From NCBI RefSeq assembly GCF_949628265.1, contig NC_088790.1, forward strand, positions 19,968,545-20,032,544: 64,000 nt of DNA, read 5' to 3'. The stretch is from Cloeon dipterum (Eukaryota > Arthropoda > Insecta > Ephemeroptera > Baetidae). Under the pieces are notes generated by a model that searched no databases, was not told the origin of the DNA, and worked only from the letters and a program-made list of their open reading frames with translations. Numbering within the stretch: position 1 is the first letter of the stretch; every line of letters starts with the position of its first letter. This document shows, piece after piece, positions 11,554 to 23,400 of the stretch. Made by a program: the position numbers and the translations under genes.

Positions 11554-13862
11554 ACAGGCGGCAATTATTTTTAACTCAAGAACACCAGTGTTTGTGTAAT
11601 TTGAAAACGAATGCAAAGTATTTTACTGCTAGAGGGGACGGTTTGGCAGCTGCGATCGATCGGTCGATCAATTCTGTTCTTATAAATAATATTCACCAAT
11701 TTGCTGCCAATGTGCTCAAACATAAAGGGAATATCTTGTACTTAGGCATCATTTATATCCGGCGAGACGTTTTAACCCTGCGAAAGTGTAAATGTACAGA
11801 GCAGTCGCATAATTTATTACGAATTTGTAAACACACAGGTTTGTTTTGCTGGGAATGAAATTCACTCGCACCCGAACGGAGCCTGGCATCAGTCCGTAGT
11901 TGATTCCGTGCATAATTTATATTTATTACGGATGACTTTTGTTATTGTTTCTTTGTTATGGTTGTTTTTGACTACTTTTGTTGACGACGATTATGAGTTT
12001 TATCTATTTTGATTTGCAAAAGCAAATCGCACACACCTTTTGTACACGTACAAAAAGCGCGAGTTGGATGATATGATGTGCAAGCATTTATACATATATA
12101 CATATTTGCCGCAATTGATTCAGCAGCACAAGCTTCTAATCTAATTTATTTCGAACGCATCTGATTCTTGCCTCGTTTAACATGCACGTGCCATGCACTC
12201 GAAAAGTGCTTTTTTTCACAAGCGATTTTGTTTTCTTGTGTGCTCGTTCGAAGCTGCAAATCAATGCCAACGGGAGAATGAATTTTTTAATCACTTTCTT
12301 TCGCGCCAAACGAATCGACGTTTTGGCAAAACGTGGGCACACGTCGTTGCATTTAAATTTCCGCGTGACACTTGATGGCAGCAACCAATCTCAAGGGAAA
12401 TATTATTTAAGTGTTCGTTCTAAAACTATATGGCTTTGCGATCTAACCCACTATTTCTGAATCCCAGTGCCAATCTCTTTAGTTTGGGTTTTCATCGGGG
12501 GTTATATCCGTAGCTGTTTGATTGACTTGAGTAGCTAACTTTTTCGTTTAGGGTTCGAAATATTATGACCAAGCTAATATTCTCGTGGTCTGATAACGTA
12601 TTTTGTAATATCAAGAAACAGTTAGCCACACAAAATACACTCAAGCGAATTGAAGATATAAAAAAATGCCAAACTGTTCATATTGCGATGCATAGAGTCT
12701 ATAAAAAGAGAGAAGCCGACAGGCAGCTCAACTACATTGCAAGTGTGTAGGTTACTCTCCCGTAAATTGTAGATTGAAGGTTGTTAACTGAGCAAGTAAG
12801 GCTCTGATCTTTTCCCGCGATCTGGAGGCTGAGTACAGATGACGGCATGTGATTGGTCCATAAGATTTACAAGAGGGAAAAGTTAATTCGCTCAAAACCC
12901 TGATTTTCTGTGTGAGTTTCGCTAAATTCGGAGAGGAAAGGGAAGTTGGGATTGCCATTGGTCGACGACGTTTAACTGAAACAACAATTATTAACTGTAA
13001 ATCTACCTAATGATTGCTACTAAACTAACCAACAGTATTTACGTAGGTTTAGATTTTTGTATCAAGCGAGCATGCAAGAATACGTGAAAGATTCTAGGGT
13101 AGCACACTCACACCATACATTTGGACGAACTAAAATAATATATTCGCTGACCTTTTCACTCTTACTGTATAGCACTTGAGCGCATTTTTTTGAAGGGTTT
13201 TCATAAAATATAATTAAAATTTGTGCACAACAATCTACATTTGTATACATTCCCATAGATAATTTATTCTATTCTGATAATTTTAAATAACATTCCAAGC
13301 TTGCCAAAAGTGACGCGTGCGTTGAATGGAGAGAACTTAAAAAAGAATCAAACTGTTTAACTGTGACTCCCTGTAAAATGAAAAAAAGGTATCGATTCTC
13401 CCCCCGAAACAATTATTAAATATGTTTGCGTATGACTGCGAACGATGGAAAACGAAAATTGAACGATATTGAGGATAAAGTGATAATTAGAACCCTCTTA
13501 GCGTAGAACGTTACGTCAATCAGAAATAATTTTGAGCACCTGATGTGTGTGTCTGTGTGTTGTTCCAAAATATTGATATAAAATAAAAGATATGAAACGA
13601 AATTGCACAGATTTTACTTTCAGCCAACCTAATACTAATTTAAATAAGTTAAAATGATACAAAATATATTGCTAAATGAAAATTGATGAGCCTAGAATGA
13701 GTTTTGGTGTGATATTTAAACTTTTTTCAAAGCACAACTCATTCCTGTAGATGCGTAAATCCGAGTTTTCTACGATGGGATGACTAGGAGAAATCTTTTT
13801 GACCTGTATTTTTAAGAGATGAATGAAAAAATGGAACAATTAACGTCTTATTTTATACCTTA
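11554..13862. other. Convergent 3' flanks of Spn and the unrecognised gene
   Basis: This stretch holds the Spn 3' UTR and the 3' flank of the minus-strand neighbour. I found no coding exon. Short alternating TA/CA tracts occur near 12090-12110 and a GT-rich tract near 13543-13560. A plus-strand AATAAA lies at 13582-13587 and a minus-strand one (TTTATT on plus) at 13263-13268. Confidence 0.5.
13582..13587 (+). terminator. Candidate poly(A) signal for Spn
   Basis: AATAAA about 2 kb after the Spn stop codon. It is the clearest canonical plus-strand hexamer I saw between the stop and the converging gene. A variant signal closer to the stop could be used instead. Confidence 0.35.
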
Positions 13863-16800
13863 TTAATTGCTTATTACCAAAAGCAGCCGCGGCATTTGAG
13901 ATTCCGGGTCCGTCATGCCGTTCAGTTGGTCCTGCAATCGTGAAAAGTCGGCTGACTCGACCAGGTGCTTTGGGTCCTTGTGTTCAGTCTCGAGCAGCCC
14001 CCAGCGCGCGCCGAACACCCTCTCTGCGATGGCACACACGCCGCAAAAAGTGCGAAAGTCGAGTGTGCTTGGCTGCTTCCACTTGTCATCAGGCAGGCCC
14101 AGCAACTCGGACAACAACTTGAGGTCCTCGCTCGAGATCTCACGGCCCATTACTTCAGTCAGAATGGTCGGCAAAACCTGCAACAATTGGAAGGGGTGTT
14201 TTACTCTCCTCTCAGTCTTATAGGAGTTTAGTAGTAGGAATAAATCCATTTGGAATTCAAAAACAGAAATTATATAAATTTATTTACATTTTCTTATATT
14301 AAAAATACCAAGGCCTTCAAAAAATTTATTACAGATATGTACGCATAAAAATACCAAGTTTTTGCTCAACCTTCATTTTGATCGACCTGGCTTCGTTTTC
14401 CATCCCGCTGTCCTCGCGATGTTTGTTGAATATTTCGTTGTACAAAAGCTTTCGACTGCGAGAAATTTGGATCAGTTGCTGCGCGTACTGAAGTGGAGTC
14501 ATCCCTAAAATTTCGATTTTTTTTTCACTTTCAAGGTTGAGCGATAATTTATGAATTCGTACGGTTTAGTTTTCTGCTGTCCATGGGCAACTCAAATCTG
14601 GCACTTTTTCTCGAAAATGACCGTGGCACCGAGAGCCACAAATCGTTCTGCTGAAACGTATTTTCGGTGCCCTCGGGGGAAATCAGCTTTGGTGCGCGCA
14701 TCGCTTCTGTCAGAGCGACTTTCCGCTGAAACAATATTGTTACAAGATATTTTAACGCGCCATAAAAAAAAACTAAATGAAACCAACAAAGAAAAAATAG
14801 AAACTTTTTGTTTGTTTAAGAAAAATATGTGTACAATTTTTATACTTAAAAAACGCCGAGTATTTTTTTTGTAAAGGACTTAATTAAGTTGCATTTTTTA
14901 TAGTGTCTGGGAACAATGAAATTAAAAAGAGGCGAAATATTAATTCACCTTAAAGTCGAACTCAGCTTCAACCTTATGCCAATCGAGCTGTCTTTGCAGC
15001 TGGCGAATTACGTCGTCGCTGAGAAATGAAGAAAAGGTTTTCTCTTCATGCCCCCGAGGCCTTAGCTCGTCGCCGCCGCCCGCCCCTAACACATCCTCGG
15101 CTACCACCAGTGCTCCCTGTGCGGAATCCGATGATGCAATCTGCTAGAATCACAGATAAAAACAACTCCAGAAATACTTTGTGTACTTTATAATGTTAAA
15201 TTGTTTTATTTTGCAAATGAAATATTTTAACATATCACAACTGTTTTAATTTAAAAAATTAAAATTATTAAAAACTAAATGTTGTAAGGAAACTGAGCTA
15301 TGTGGAGATAATAAATAATAATGAGAATTTGAAAACGAATAATAAAAAAATCAATCTTTATCATATGATCTATTGTTCAAGAGTTAAATATTTCGAAAAA
15401 TCTCTAAAGAGAAAATTTTTATTGTTAAAAAATTTTCCAAACTTAATTGTTTATCTAAAATAACTGGCAATAAAATATGTTGCTTCTACAAATATGGCAG
15501 AAATAAAGTATTTTCTGTTGAATTGTACCCCTTGCTGCTCTTCACCGTCTGCCATGGAAATCTGCGTCTCGGCCGGCTCCTCGAGGTGCTGAAAATCCTT
15601 GGACGGACTCTGCCCCCGGGACTTTTTGCGTCCCCGCCGCCGTACCCCACGCCTCCGAGGGGTGGCTTCCCCACCCAGGTTCAGGTCTTCTTCGGTCATC
15701 ACCACCACCTCGGGGGCAACGGGCAAGTGCGCGGCCGCGGCGGCCCCGCCTTCGGGCTGTTTCTCGGCCAGATGCTTAGGCGCGGGCGGAGGGGGCCGCG
15801 GCCGCCGGGCCTGCTGCGGAGAGGGCCGCTGACGCTGCGATGGTGGCGAAAAGAAGCGACGCGAGGCCGTGGTGGACGCTTTCTCGTGGCTCGGCGGAGG
15901 CAGCAGCGGCACTGGCGTCACCATTTCCCGCCAGCTTAGCGTCTCTTGACTATGACTCCGTCTGATTCGATGAAAGTTGACAAAAATTAATTATATACGG
16001 AAACAGTTTTGCCGAAATGTTTTAATAGTACTATAATAAAGGACTACCATCTAATTTCTGTGTGCTCCTTGTAATTGGCTAATAGCGACTAATATCAAAT
16101 AAATCAGTGTTTTTAAAAAAATTTCTGATTAATTAATTCAAAACCTGATTAAGTTTGCATATAGTTACAATTTTTAAGTGGCGATATACTTGCAAATTTT
16201 AAATACATGAAAGCGAGAAGTTTAATTTGTCTCATTTTTAAATGAAATAAATTTAAAAAATATATAATTTGAACGTTATATTGTCAGGAAACTGTGGATG
16301 ACGACGTATAAGAATGTTTTGCTATCTTACATTTTGTTCTAGTTTCAAGATATAGCACGATCAAATAAATGGAACAGAGTTTGGTGCAGTTTCTTTTTAC
16401 GCCGCTTTCAAAACGAAAATCGCTCTTCAAACATCAATCAAATTGTAGGCTATATTTGTGCTGTATTGGCCCCTTAAATCTTTTTCCTTATGCAACAAGC
16501 ACATCATGCATGCTGTGCTGGTGTGCATTAAAAATGATACACACGCACTTATTTTCAAGCATAAATAATTGCAAACCTCAAATCAAGAACAATCTGCGTT
16601 TTGTTCTCCTTTCCACTGGACAAGCGGGCAGTGACCGACCTCTTATTCGACGAATTTTTAATCGTCTCCAGACTTGCAAGTGTTGGCGCCGGAGAAGGAG
16701 GTCTGGAATTTAAACACATTTCAACTGTCAGTATATTTAATGTAACCAAAGCCCAAATAACCTTGAATCTGTCTCCGTATACTTTCGGAAAAGCTCTTCC

Positions 16801-17715
16801 GGCACCCAGTCATCCGTCATTGCTGGTGCGTTCATGAAAGAATGACGAGCGTGCTTCGCTCCTGTGAATTGAACGCCTGTCTCCTGATCTCCATCCTCTG
16901 CTGCCTGTTATATGGGGGAAAATTCGACCAAAATGACTAATAAGGTGTATTCGTTGAGATGATTAGGGCTGGTTTTTGTTTTACTGGTTTTACTGAAAAT
17001 ATGAAAACTTGTATGGAGAAAGTTTAGATTGCAATGTAGCCGTGTTTTCGGATACACAAGATTGGATTTTAAAATCATATCATTTTTGTTTTTAAAACTT
17101 CGTGTTTTTTAAATTTTTAAAAATTTTATGAATTACTAAATTTTACCTAAGATTTAAAATAAATTAATTGAACTTGTGAAAAGTTTTTTACGATATAAAA
17201 TAAATACCATTGACCTTTCACTATGTCGTCGTGGCATTTACAAAATAGAAAACTATAAAGTAAAAGCGTGTATTACAATTCCTATTTTTAATTTCTAGAA
17301 ATGCAAAATTTTGCGATGGAACCTGTTTACAATATTATGGTAACTCCCAGAGTTCTTATATTATGACTGTTTTGCAAACTTTGCAAAGAAAATGCATACC
17401 CATTGCGAGTTTCTTGCTCGTCGGAATCCACTCCTAGCCTCCAAATCGGCAGGATGGTTGCACAGAACGGAGCACCTGTAGGGGAACGGGTTGAAAATAC
17501 CGGCGAAGGGTCGTTGGATGACGGGCGCCGGTCCGGTCGTCAAGTACCAGCCCGTCGCCATCCGAATCCTATCCCGCGCACGCTGCAAGGAAAGCAGTTA
17601 TAATAATCTCAGAAATGTGTATTTATTTTTCACAGGGAAAGGAATTTACAACGTGGCGGTGGTACAAAGGAATCCGGACAGCCGCCAGCAAGCCTGTTCT
17701 ACTCGAGGGCTCCAT
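13863..17715 (-). CDS. Unrecognised nine-exon gene, 585 residues
   Basis: I do not recognise this protein. Exons in transcription order: 17715-17650, 17582-17400, 16904-16762, 16702-16577, 15961-15529, 15143-14949, 14725-14563, 14504-14371, 14177-13863. Phases agree throughout, giving 585 residues and a stop, and ATG 17715 sits in the context ACAATGG. Residues 1-85 include an aromatic, basic block (MATGWYLTTGPAPV, NPFPYRC). The middle (about 170-310) is low-complexity, rich in proline, alanine and arginine. The last 240 residues are predominantly helix-forming and charged (LDWHKVEAEFDFKRK; LDFRTFCGVCAIAERVF), faintly like a degenerate EF-hand or helical bundle. There is no signal peptide or membrane segment. 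Internal donor/acceptor agreement over nine exons makes a pseudogene unlikely. It converges with Spn. Confidence 0.7.
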
Positions 17716-18480
17716 TGTGGGGGCACTGCTGGGTCGAGTGCTGTGTCGTCGCCCGGGGCAACCACTCGCGCTTACTATAACGACATGAATGTGAGCTTGC
17801 AACGCTCTGACGCAATTGTTAGCTTTTTAAAGAGGGTTATAATAGATGCTGCGTAATTAAAAAAAACTCTTATACTAACAAGGAAACTCTTTAAAGAAAG
17901 TGAAGCTTGACGAGTTGTGAATACACTGCATTTATTCACCGTTTAATGAATTTTTTACCATAAGCAAAAGTCAAATAAGGCGTCAAAGGAGAAATTTTAA
18001 CGGGTATTGTTTTAAAATTGAAATCTTAAGCCAATTTTACTCGCAATGGTGACTTTTTTGACAGGTTGACTATTTGACGTCAATATTCGATTTTATTTTA
18101 AGAAAAATCCATAAACAACGTAGATTTTGGCCAGGAAAATCACAAATAACTGCGATCATTGCTGAAACACCAAAAATTAATTTAGTTTGACCTGTCAAGT
18201 TGTATGAAAATAAATCAAATTTTCTTAATCCTGAAACAGCAACAAAATGTAATTTTAGTCTAAACATTTCTGGAAACAGCTCGGCAAGCGAGATTATTAT
18301 TTAAAATGTAGGACTTTTTTCCTCAAATATATTATTGTAAAATTCATTCATAAATCCTTAAATTAAAAAAACTAAAAATTGTGCTTAATATTTTCAGTTT
18401 TTATTTTCCCTGTTTAATGCTGAGCCATACAATAAATCATCATCATCAACGTCACTGTCATCATATCGACATTCACCAGA
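17716..18480. other. Intergenic, nothing coding seen
   Basis: The first 100 bases may hold the promoter and 5' UTR of the unrecognised gene (moderate GC). The rest is AT-rich. A plus-strand frame near 17491-17856 overlaps the first exons of that gene in antisense and has no support of its own. Confidence 0.5.
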
Positions 18481-18589
18481 CTACACACACTTCTTATGAG
18501 GATTCATCTTGGTTCCTAAGCGGCAACGCCACGCCTTGACGAACTCGTCGAAATTTGCCATCGGCAAATTCACTCTAAACCGAAAAGGG
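18481..18589 (-). pseudogene. Orphan C-terminal exon of an M13 (neprilysin-like) metallopeptidase
   Basis: Read on minus from an acceptor (tacacag) at 18590, this exon gives one leftover base, 35 codons and a TAG stop. The peptide contains FRVNLPMANFDEF and KMNPHKKCV, which align with the conserved end of neprilysins (an F-R-hydrophobic stretch, then an NxxEF helix, a Cys and MNPxKKC). M13 proteins normally end Cys-x-Val-Trp; here the frame stops at Cys-Val, so the terminal tryptophan that lines the active site is missing. I looked upstream on minus for other M13 landmarks (HExxH, ExxD exon, VWC block) and saw none. It is either a stranded gene fragment or the last exon of a gene whose other exons lie far away. 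No zinc ligands are present in it. Confidence 0.55.
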
Positions 18590-20479
18590 CTGTGTACTTC
18601 ATTAAAAATGGTGTATTCCGTGAATTACTTTGTTTCACTCGAGCACATAAGCTAAAATGATATATATCAAATAAAATTTGTGCAATCTAGAAAATTAAAA
18701 AAAAAAACGGAAAAAACTGACTGCAGTATCTTTTTGCTTTATATGTATCATTAAAAATCTGATCCCGTGGGACGCAGGGTTTGAAATTAGACACGTTGGT
18801 TAAAATCCAGCTTTTATTGATAAATATATATGGCTTATGCCAGATTGACGATTCTTCCATTCATAATACAAACGAGAATCTGTACATAATAATATAGGAT
18901 GTAGACCCATTATTTGGTAAAACTTGAACAATGAACAGCACAACCACATTATTTCAACGATGATGTTCTCACAACAGCTCAGAAATTAACTCAAGAGGGT
19001 GTTCTTGGCTTAGGCCGTTGTCACAAAAATCCGAAAATTAGTTTTTTTTTCTGGTAAATATCTCGCTCACCTATTCATACCCTAACTAGATTAGGTCTTT
19101 TTGTAACACAATCTTCATAATTCGGTGATAACTGAAGGGGAAAATATGTGTTAAAATTGGTGGCTATGTCAGCTTTTTCCTTTTTAAAAAAATACACTCC
19201 ATATATCCGAGTTGTTGATTAACTTTTAAGAATTTGTCGCTCCATCACATTTAGTTGAAATTCGTTATAATTTAACATGCAACACACATCTGATTTTCCG
19301 GTGATTATCAAGACAGTTAAAATGTTTTGGGTATAACGGTGATACAATGTAGATTATAGGTATATACGTTTCCTATCTTGTACGCGTACAGATAACTCTC
19401 CTTTGTCTCAAAACCTAATGATTTTAAAAAAAAGAAAGCAGATTTTTTGAAAATCCTCCGAAAGACTGATATACTCAAAAGTCTACTGTTGTGTCGAGTA
19501 CAGTGACTATTTGATTGCGTCACGAAAGCATCAAATGTGTTAATGAGGACGGAAAAGTCTATTGAGTATAAATTAAAATAAATGGAAACTCGATCTCGTC
19601 ACATTCAGTGCGCTCAACTAAAAACTAAACATGACTGAAATAGTTTTAGACATTATAATATACGTTCTTGAGTATATTTTGGCCTGAAGCAGATATTTGA
19701 GCAGACGTGCTTGCCCCAAAAACAAGCATACAAAAATTGATAGTATATTCAGTTGGATTAAACAAACGAAATACTCAACACCTCTTGAAAATTAGAATGG
19801 TTGACCTTTCCTGATGATATATTTTCCAAATTGCAGGCCATTGATATCAAATGGAATTTATTCAAGCCGTGAAATTGAAATAAAGTTTTTGTTAAATTTG
19901 ATCATAGTAAATTCTTGCAAATTCGTTTACATGACTGATCTGCCTGTTAATTTACTGCTATGAAGTTTCCTTGGATTTTAATTTTCACCATTACTTTTTT
20001 GACAAAAATTATGATTTAAAAAAACACACGGATAAAAAATACAATAAAGACGTTTTTCCAGCGGATTTGAAACCAATTTTTATGAATTTTTCCAAATTTT
20101 AATGCACACATGTTCAGAGTTTGCATTCACAAGAGGGCTTTAGGATCTATTTCAGGTGAATTCACTGACGGATTCTTTAATGGTGGCTTTTCTGGTGTCA
20201 AATCGTAAATCAGAAAAAGATTCCTCCAACTCCAATACAGTCGATCATCTTACAACTCCCAAAACCCAATTTAAAATTCTAGCAATGGCTCAACAATTTT
20301 AATACAAACCATTAAGTGAGAAATATATATTTTTAAATACTTTTAAAATATTCAAAAGTGAGATTTGTCAACTCCAGAACTGCAATTCAATATTTGAACA
20401 AAAACTTGGGCCGTCACTAAAAATAAATCCTCCAAATTCACATCGAAAGAACTTGCAAGCGTATTACGCGCCAGGCCTC
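18590..20479. other. AT-rich intergenic stretch
   Basis: Nearly 1.9 kb with no exon I can support on either strand. Short poly-A/T runs only. It contains the 3' flank of the PRRT-like gene, with a minus-strand AATAAA near 19858. Confidence 0.5.
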
Positions 20480-23400
20480 TCACATGTAGAGCGAGGGTCT
20501 GGCGCTGCGGAAGGTGGCCATTGGTGAAAAGGGCTGAGGCGGCCGCACGACCGGCTGCTTTGTGACGCTGGCCATGGCGCAAGCCATCAGCAGCTCGATG
20601 CCACGGCACGCCGAGTGGAAGGTGAACCACAGCCAGATGGACGGCGGCTCGAGCGGCGCCAGCAGGGACGCCACGCTCGTCACCGTGGTCGGCTGCTCGA
20701 CCAGCAGGTGCCACGCGCTTGCTAGCACCCGGAAGAACTCGGACACGCAAAGCACCAGGCCCATCAGCGCCGTCGCGGTCGTCACCTTCAGAACCTGCAC
20801 AACATCGTCAAAATTAATTTTTAAACATGGTTCGACAGCATTTAAATTCATGTTATTGTAAGAATTATGTAGGAAGTTTGTGACAATCTCTAATTGAATC
20901 TCATGTTTCCATTCTAGGTCATAAACAAGGGCTGCAACCAGAAGCAGAAATTGATAGAGCAGGGACCTTTTCTGTAGAAATATGTAAAAATAAACTGCTC
21001 GCCAAACACCGAGGAAGCTGCATTTAATTTCTTCTGACAGTTAATTCATTCTTCAATATTTTTTGAAGAAACTACGAATCGATACAGACTGGTTCAGACG
21101 TAGCTAGAGACTAAAAATATGATTTTTTAATTTTTTAAAAGTTTTTGTATAGTACATCAAAGATTTTGGACTTTTTAAATGTGAATTAGTTAATGGGCTT
21201 TTAACTGCGGTATCTTGAAGGACAAATTTTACAACCCAATTAAAAGCCAAGGAATCTTTAACACTCAAAGCGAATTTTCTGTTTTGAACAGTGACAAAAA
21301 AAACAGCTACGTTAACTCACACGAGTAAATTATTAATTCCAAATTTACCCCCAACCAAATAAAAATTTAAATTCATTGACTTTACAAATGGACATTTGAT
21401 CTTTTGGGTGAAAACAGCGTTAAATTTTCTATGTAAGCTTTGGAATATTCTTCAACATTTGGAAATTTAATCTCAACTAATTTTAAGCGAACTGACCCGT
21501 TCGACCTGCAGTTTTCTGGTCTTGCCAGCATCGTTGGCCGCGGTTGAGTGCGAGACGAGCGCGATGTGTCTGAGCACCGTGTGCAGCGTGTAGTCGGCGG
21601 GTTTGGGGGACGCAGGCGTCTGTCCCAGCAGAGACTCGTGCTGCTGCGCAACCTCCTCGCAGGGCGCCTCCTTATGCCACGTCGAGCTGCCGGCCTCACT
21701 GCCCATCCAGCTGCAACCGGGCCGAGTGCTCACCTCGGACGAGTCTGTACACAAAGCCATTATTGAATATCAAGTACCTCTATGCTCAATAAATAATAAA
21801 AAATCAGTTCAAGGGCAGCATTCAAATAACATATAAATGAATCGATGATTCTCATTGAAAATTTCTAGTGCCCGCGCTGCATTGGGAAACGGATGAAGTC
21901 TTCTTTTTTATCTTTTTTATTTTGACTTAGAAAATTTTTAAAAACTTCATAAAGTTGAAGGCAAAAATCTCATTTTGTTGAGAATTTGTTTTAAACTAAA
22001 TAAAATTAGCATGAAATTCAGGACATGTATTTTCTAAAAAATAATAAATTTTTAAAAGATGACGTTACGAACTAAAATTCATATTATCAATGTGCCAAGC
22101 TAATTGTAAGTGGCCTTTCCTTAGGAAAATTCTTAGGCTGGAAAAAACATATTTGAGTTTTAATGAAAAATTTTCCAAGAACCCGATTAATTATGCAGAT
22201 GATTTTAGGTAATATTAATTTAATTTTGAATGTTAAACAAAGTTTGGTTTTTATGCACATTTGAAGACGTATCTTTTTAGGATCGCATTAACTGGATTTT
22301 AGTCTTACTGGTTGGTACAGAGCACGTGGAGGTAGACGTTTGCCTGCTTTTGCCGCTCTTCGGCGACGTCATCTCCTGCTCGTCTGAGATGCGGATGCGA
22401 GGCGCCAGCAGGGTCGGAACTAGGGCTGCCGCCACGGAGGTGGCCAGGTTATTGTACGGCGCTAACATCGCCAGCTGCATGATTCCTGTGGTGGATTTTT
22501 TATTTCAAATTCCATTAATAATATCGAGAGTGGATAAAATAAAACATTTATTTTATAATTTTATATGATTTACTATATATATCTAAATAGAAGATATGTA
22601 AGAAGGGAGGCCCACGATTAGCTCAAAGGTAGATAAAAATATTCTTGATATATTCATTAAATAGATATTTATAAAATTATTGCATCCCGAGAAATTTTTA
22701 AAATTAAATCATATATACTTAACATAAATATAAGTTACCTTTGTGGTTGGCATCAAGAGGACCGCAGGCCAAAAGACCGCTTGGCACAGACTGAACCAGT
22801 TTTTTCACTCGGTGTCCGATGAAGAGGAAGGAAGAGCAAAGGTAAATGCTCCAGATCACGTACAAAGCTTGCAGAAAATATTTGGCACCCTAGGCAAGGC
22901 AGATAAAAGAACAAAAATTGTTGACATTCACCTTGCAGATTTACGGATTTAGTCAAAGTGGAACAACAGTGATTATGATTATGCAACGAGTGGGGCGTAG
23001 GTGTCGTGCGGCACAGCGGGACTCTTTCGGCGACAGGCGCGAGAGAAGCCCTTCTCGGGCCGTTGTTTATGCCGCTCTCGGCACACGCGGACGGGGAATT
23101 AGCAGTTGCGCGTGATTGACGAGGCGAAAATAAAACAACGTGGACGATAGGAATAATTCTACTCATCGGCACGTACCAGAAAGGGTTCGTTGAAGGCGAC
23201 AGCGATGTCTGCCCCGATGATGACACTGTAGTGGCCTGTGATGATGCAAGACAGGCACGCCTTCTTCCTCAGCTTCTCGGGCCCGAATTTCAACTAGCAC
23301 AAATACAAATAAAATTTAATACGTCAAAAATTTTAAATTTTGAAATGTGAATTTTCACACTATACTAATCGTGTAAACACAAAGTTTAAGGTTCAAGAGC

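Noticed and set aside
15523-15939. Plus-strand 138-codon frame rich in Gly and Arg
   Set aside because: It is antisense to the fifth exon of the unrecognised minus-strand gene, which has matching splice phases; the plus frame has none.
17491-17856. Plus-strand frame of 121 codons
   Set aside because: Antisense to the first two exons of the unrecognised gene.
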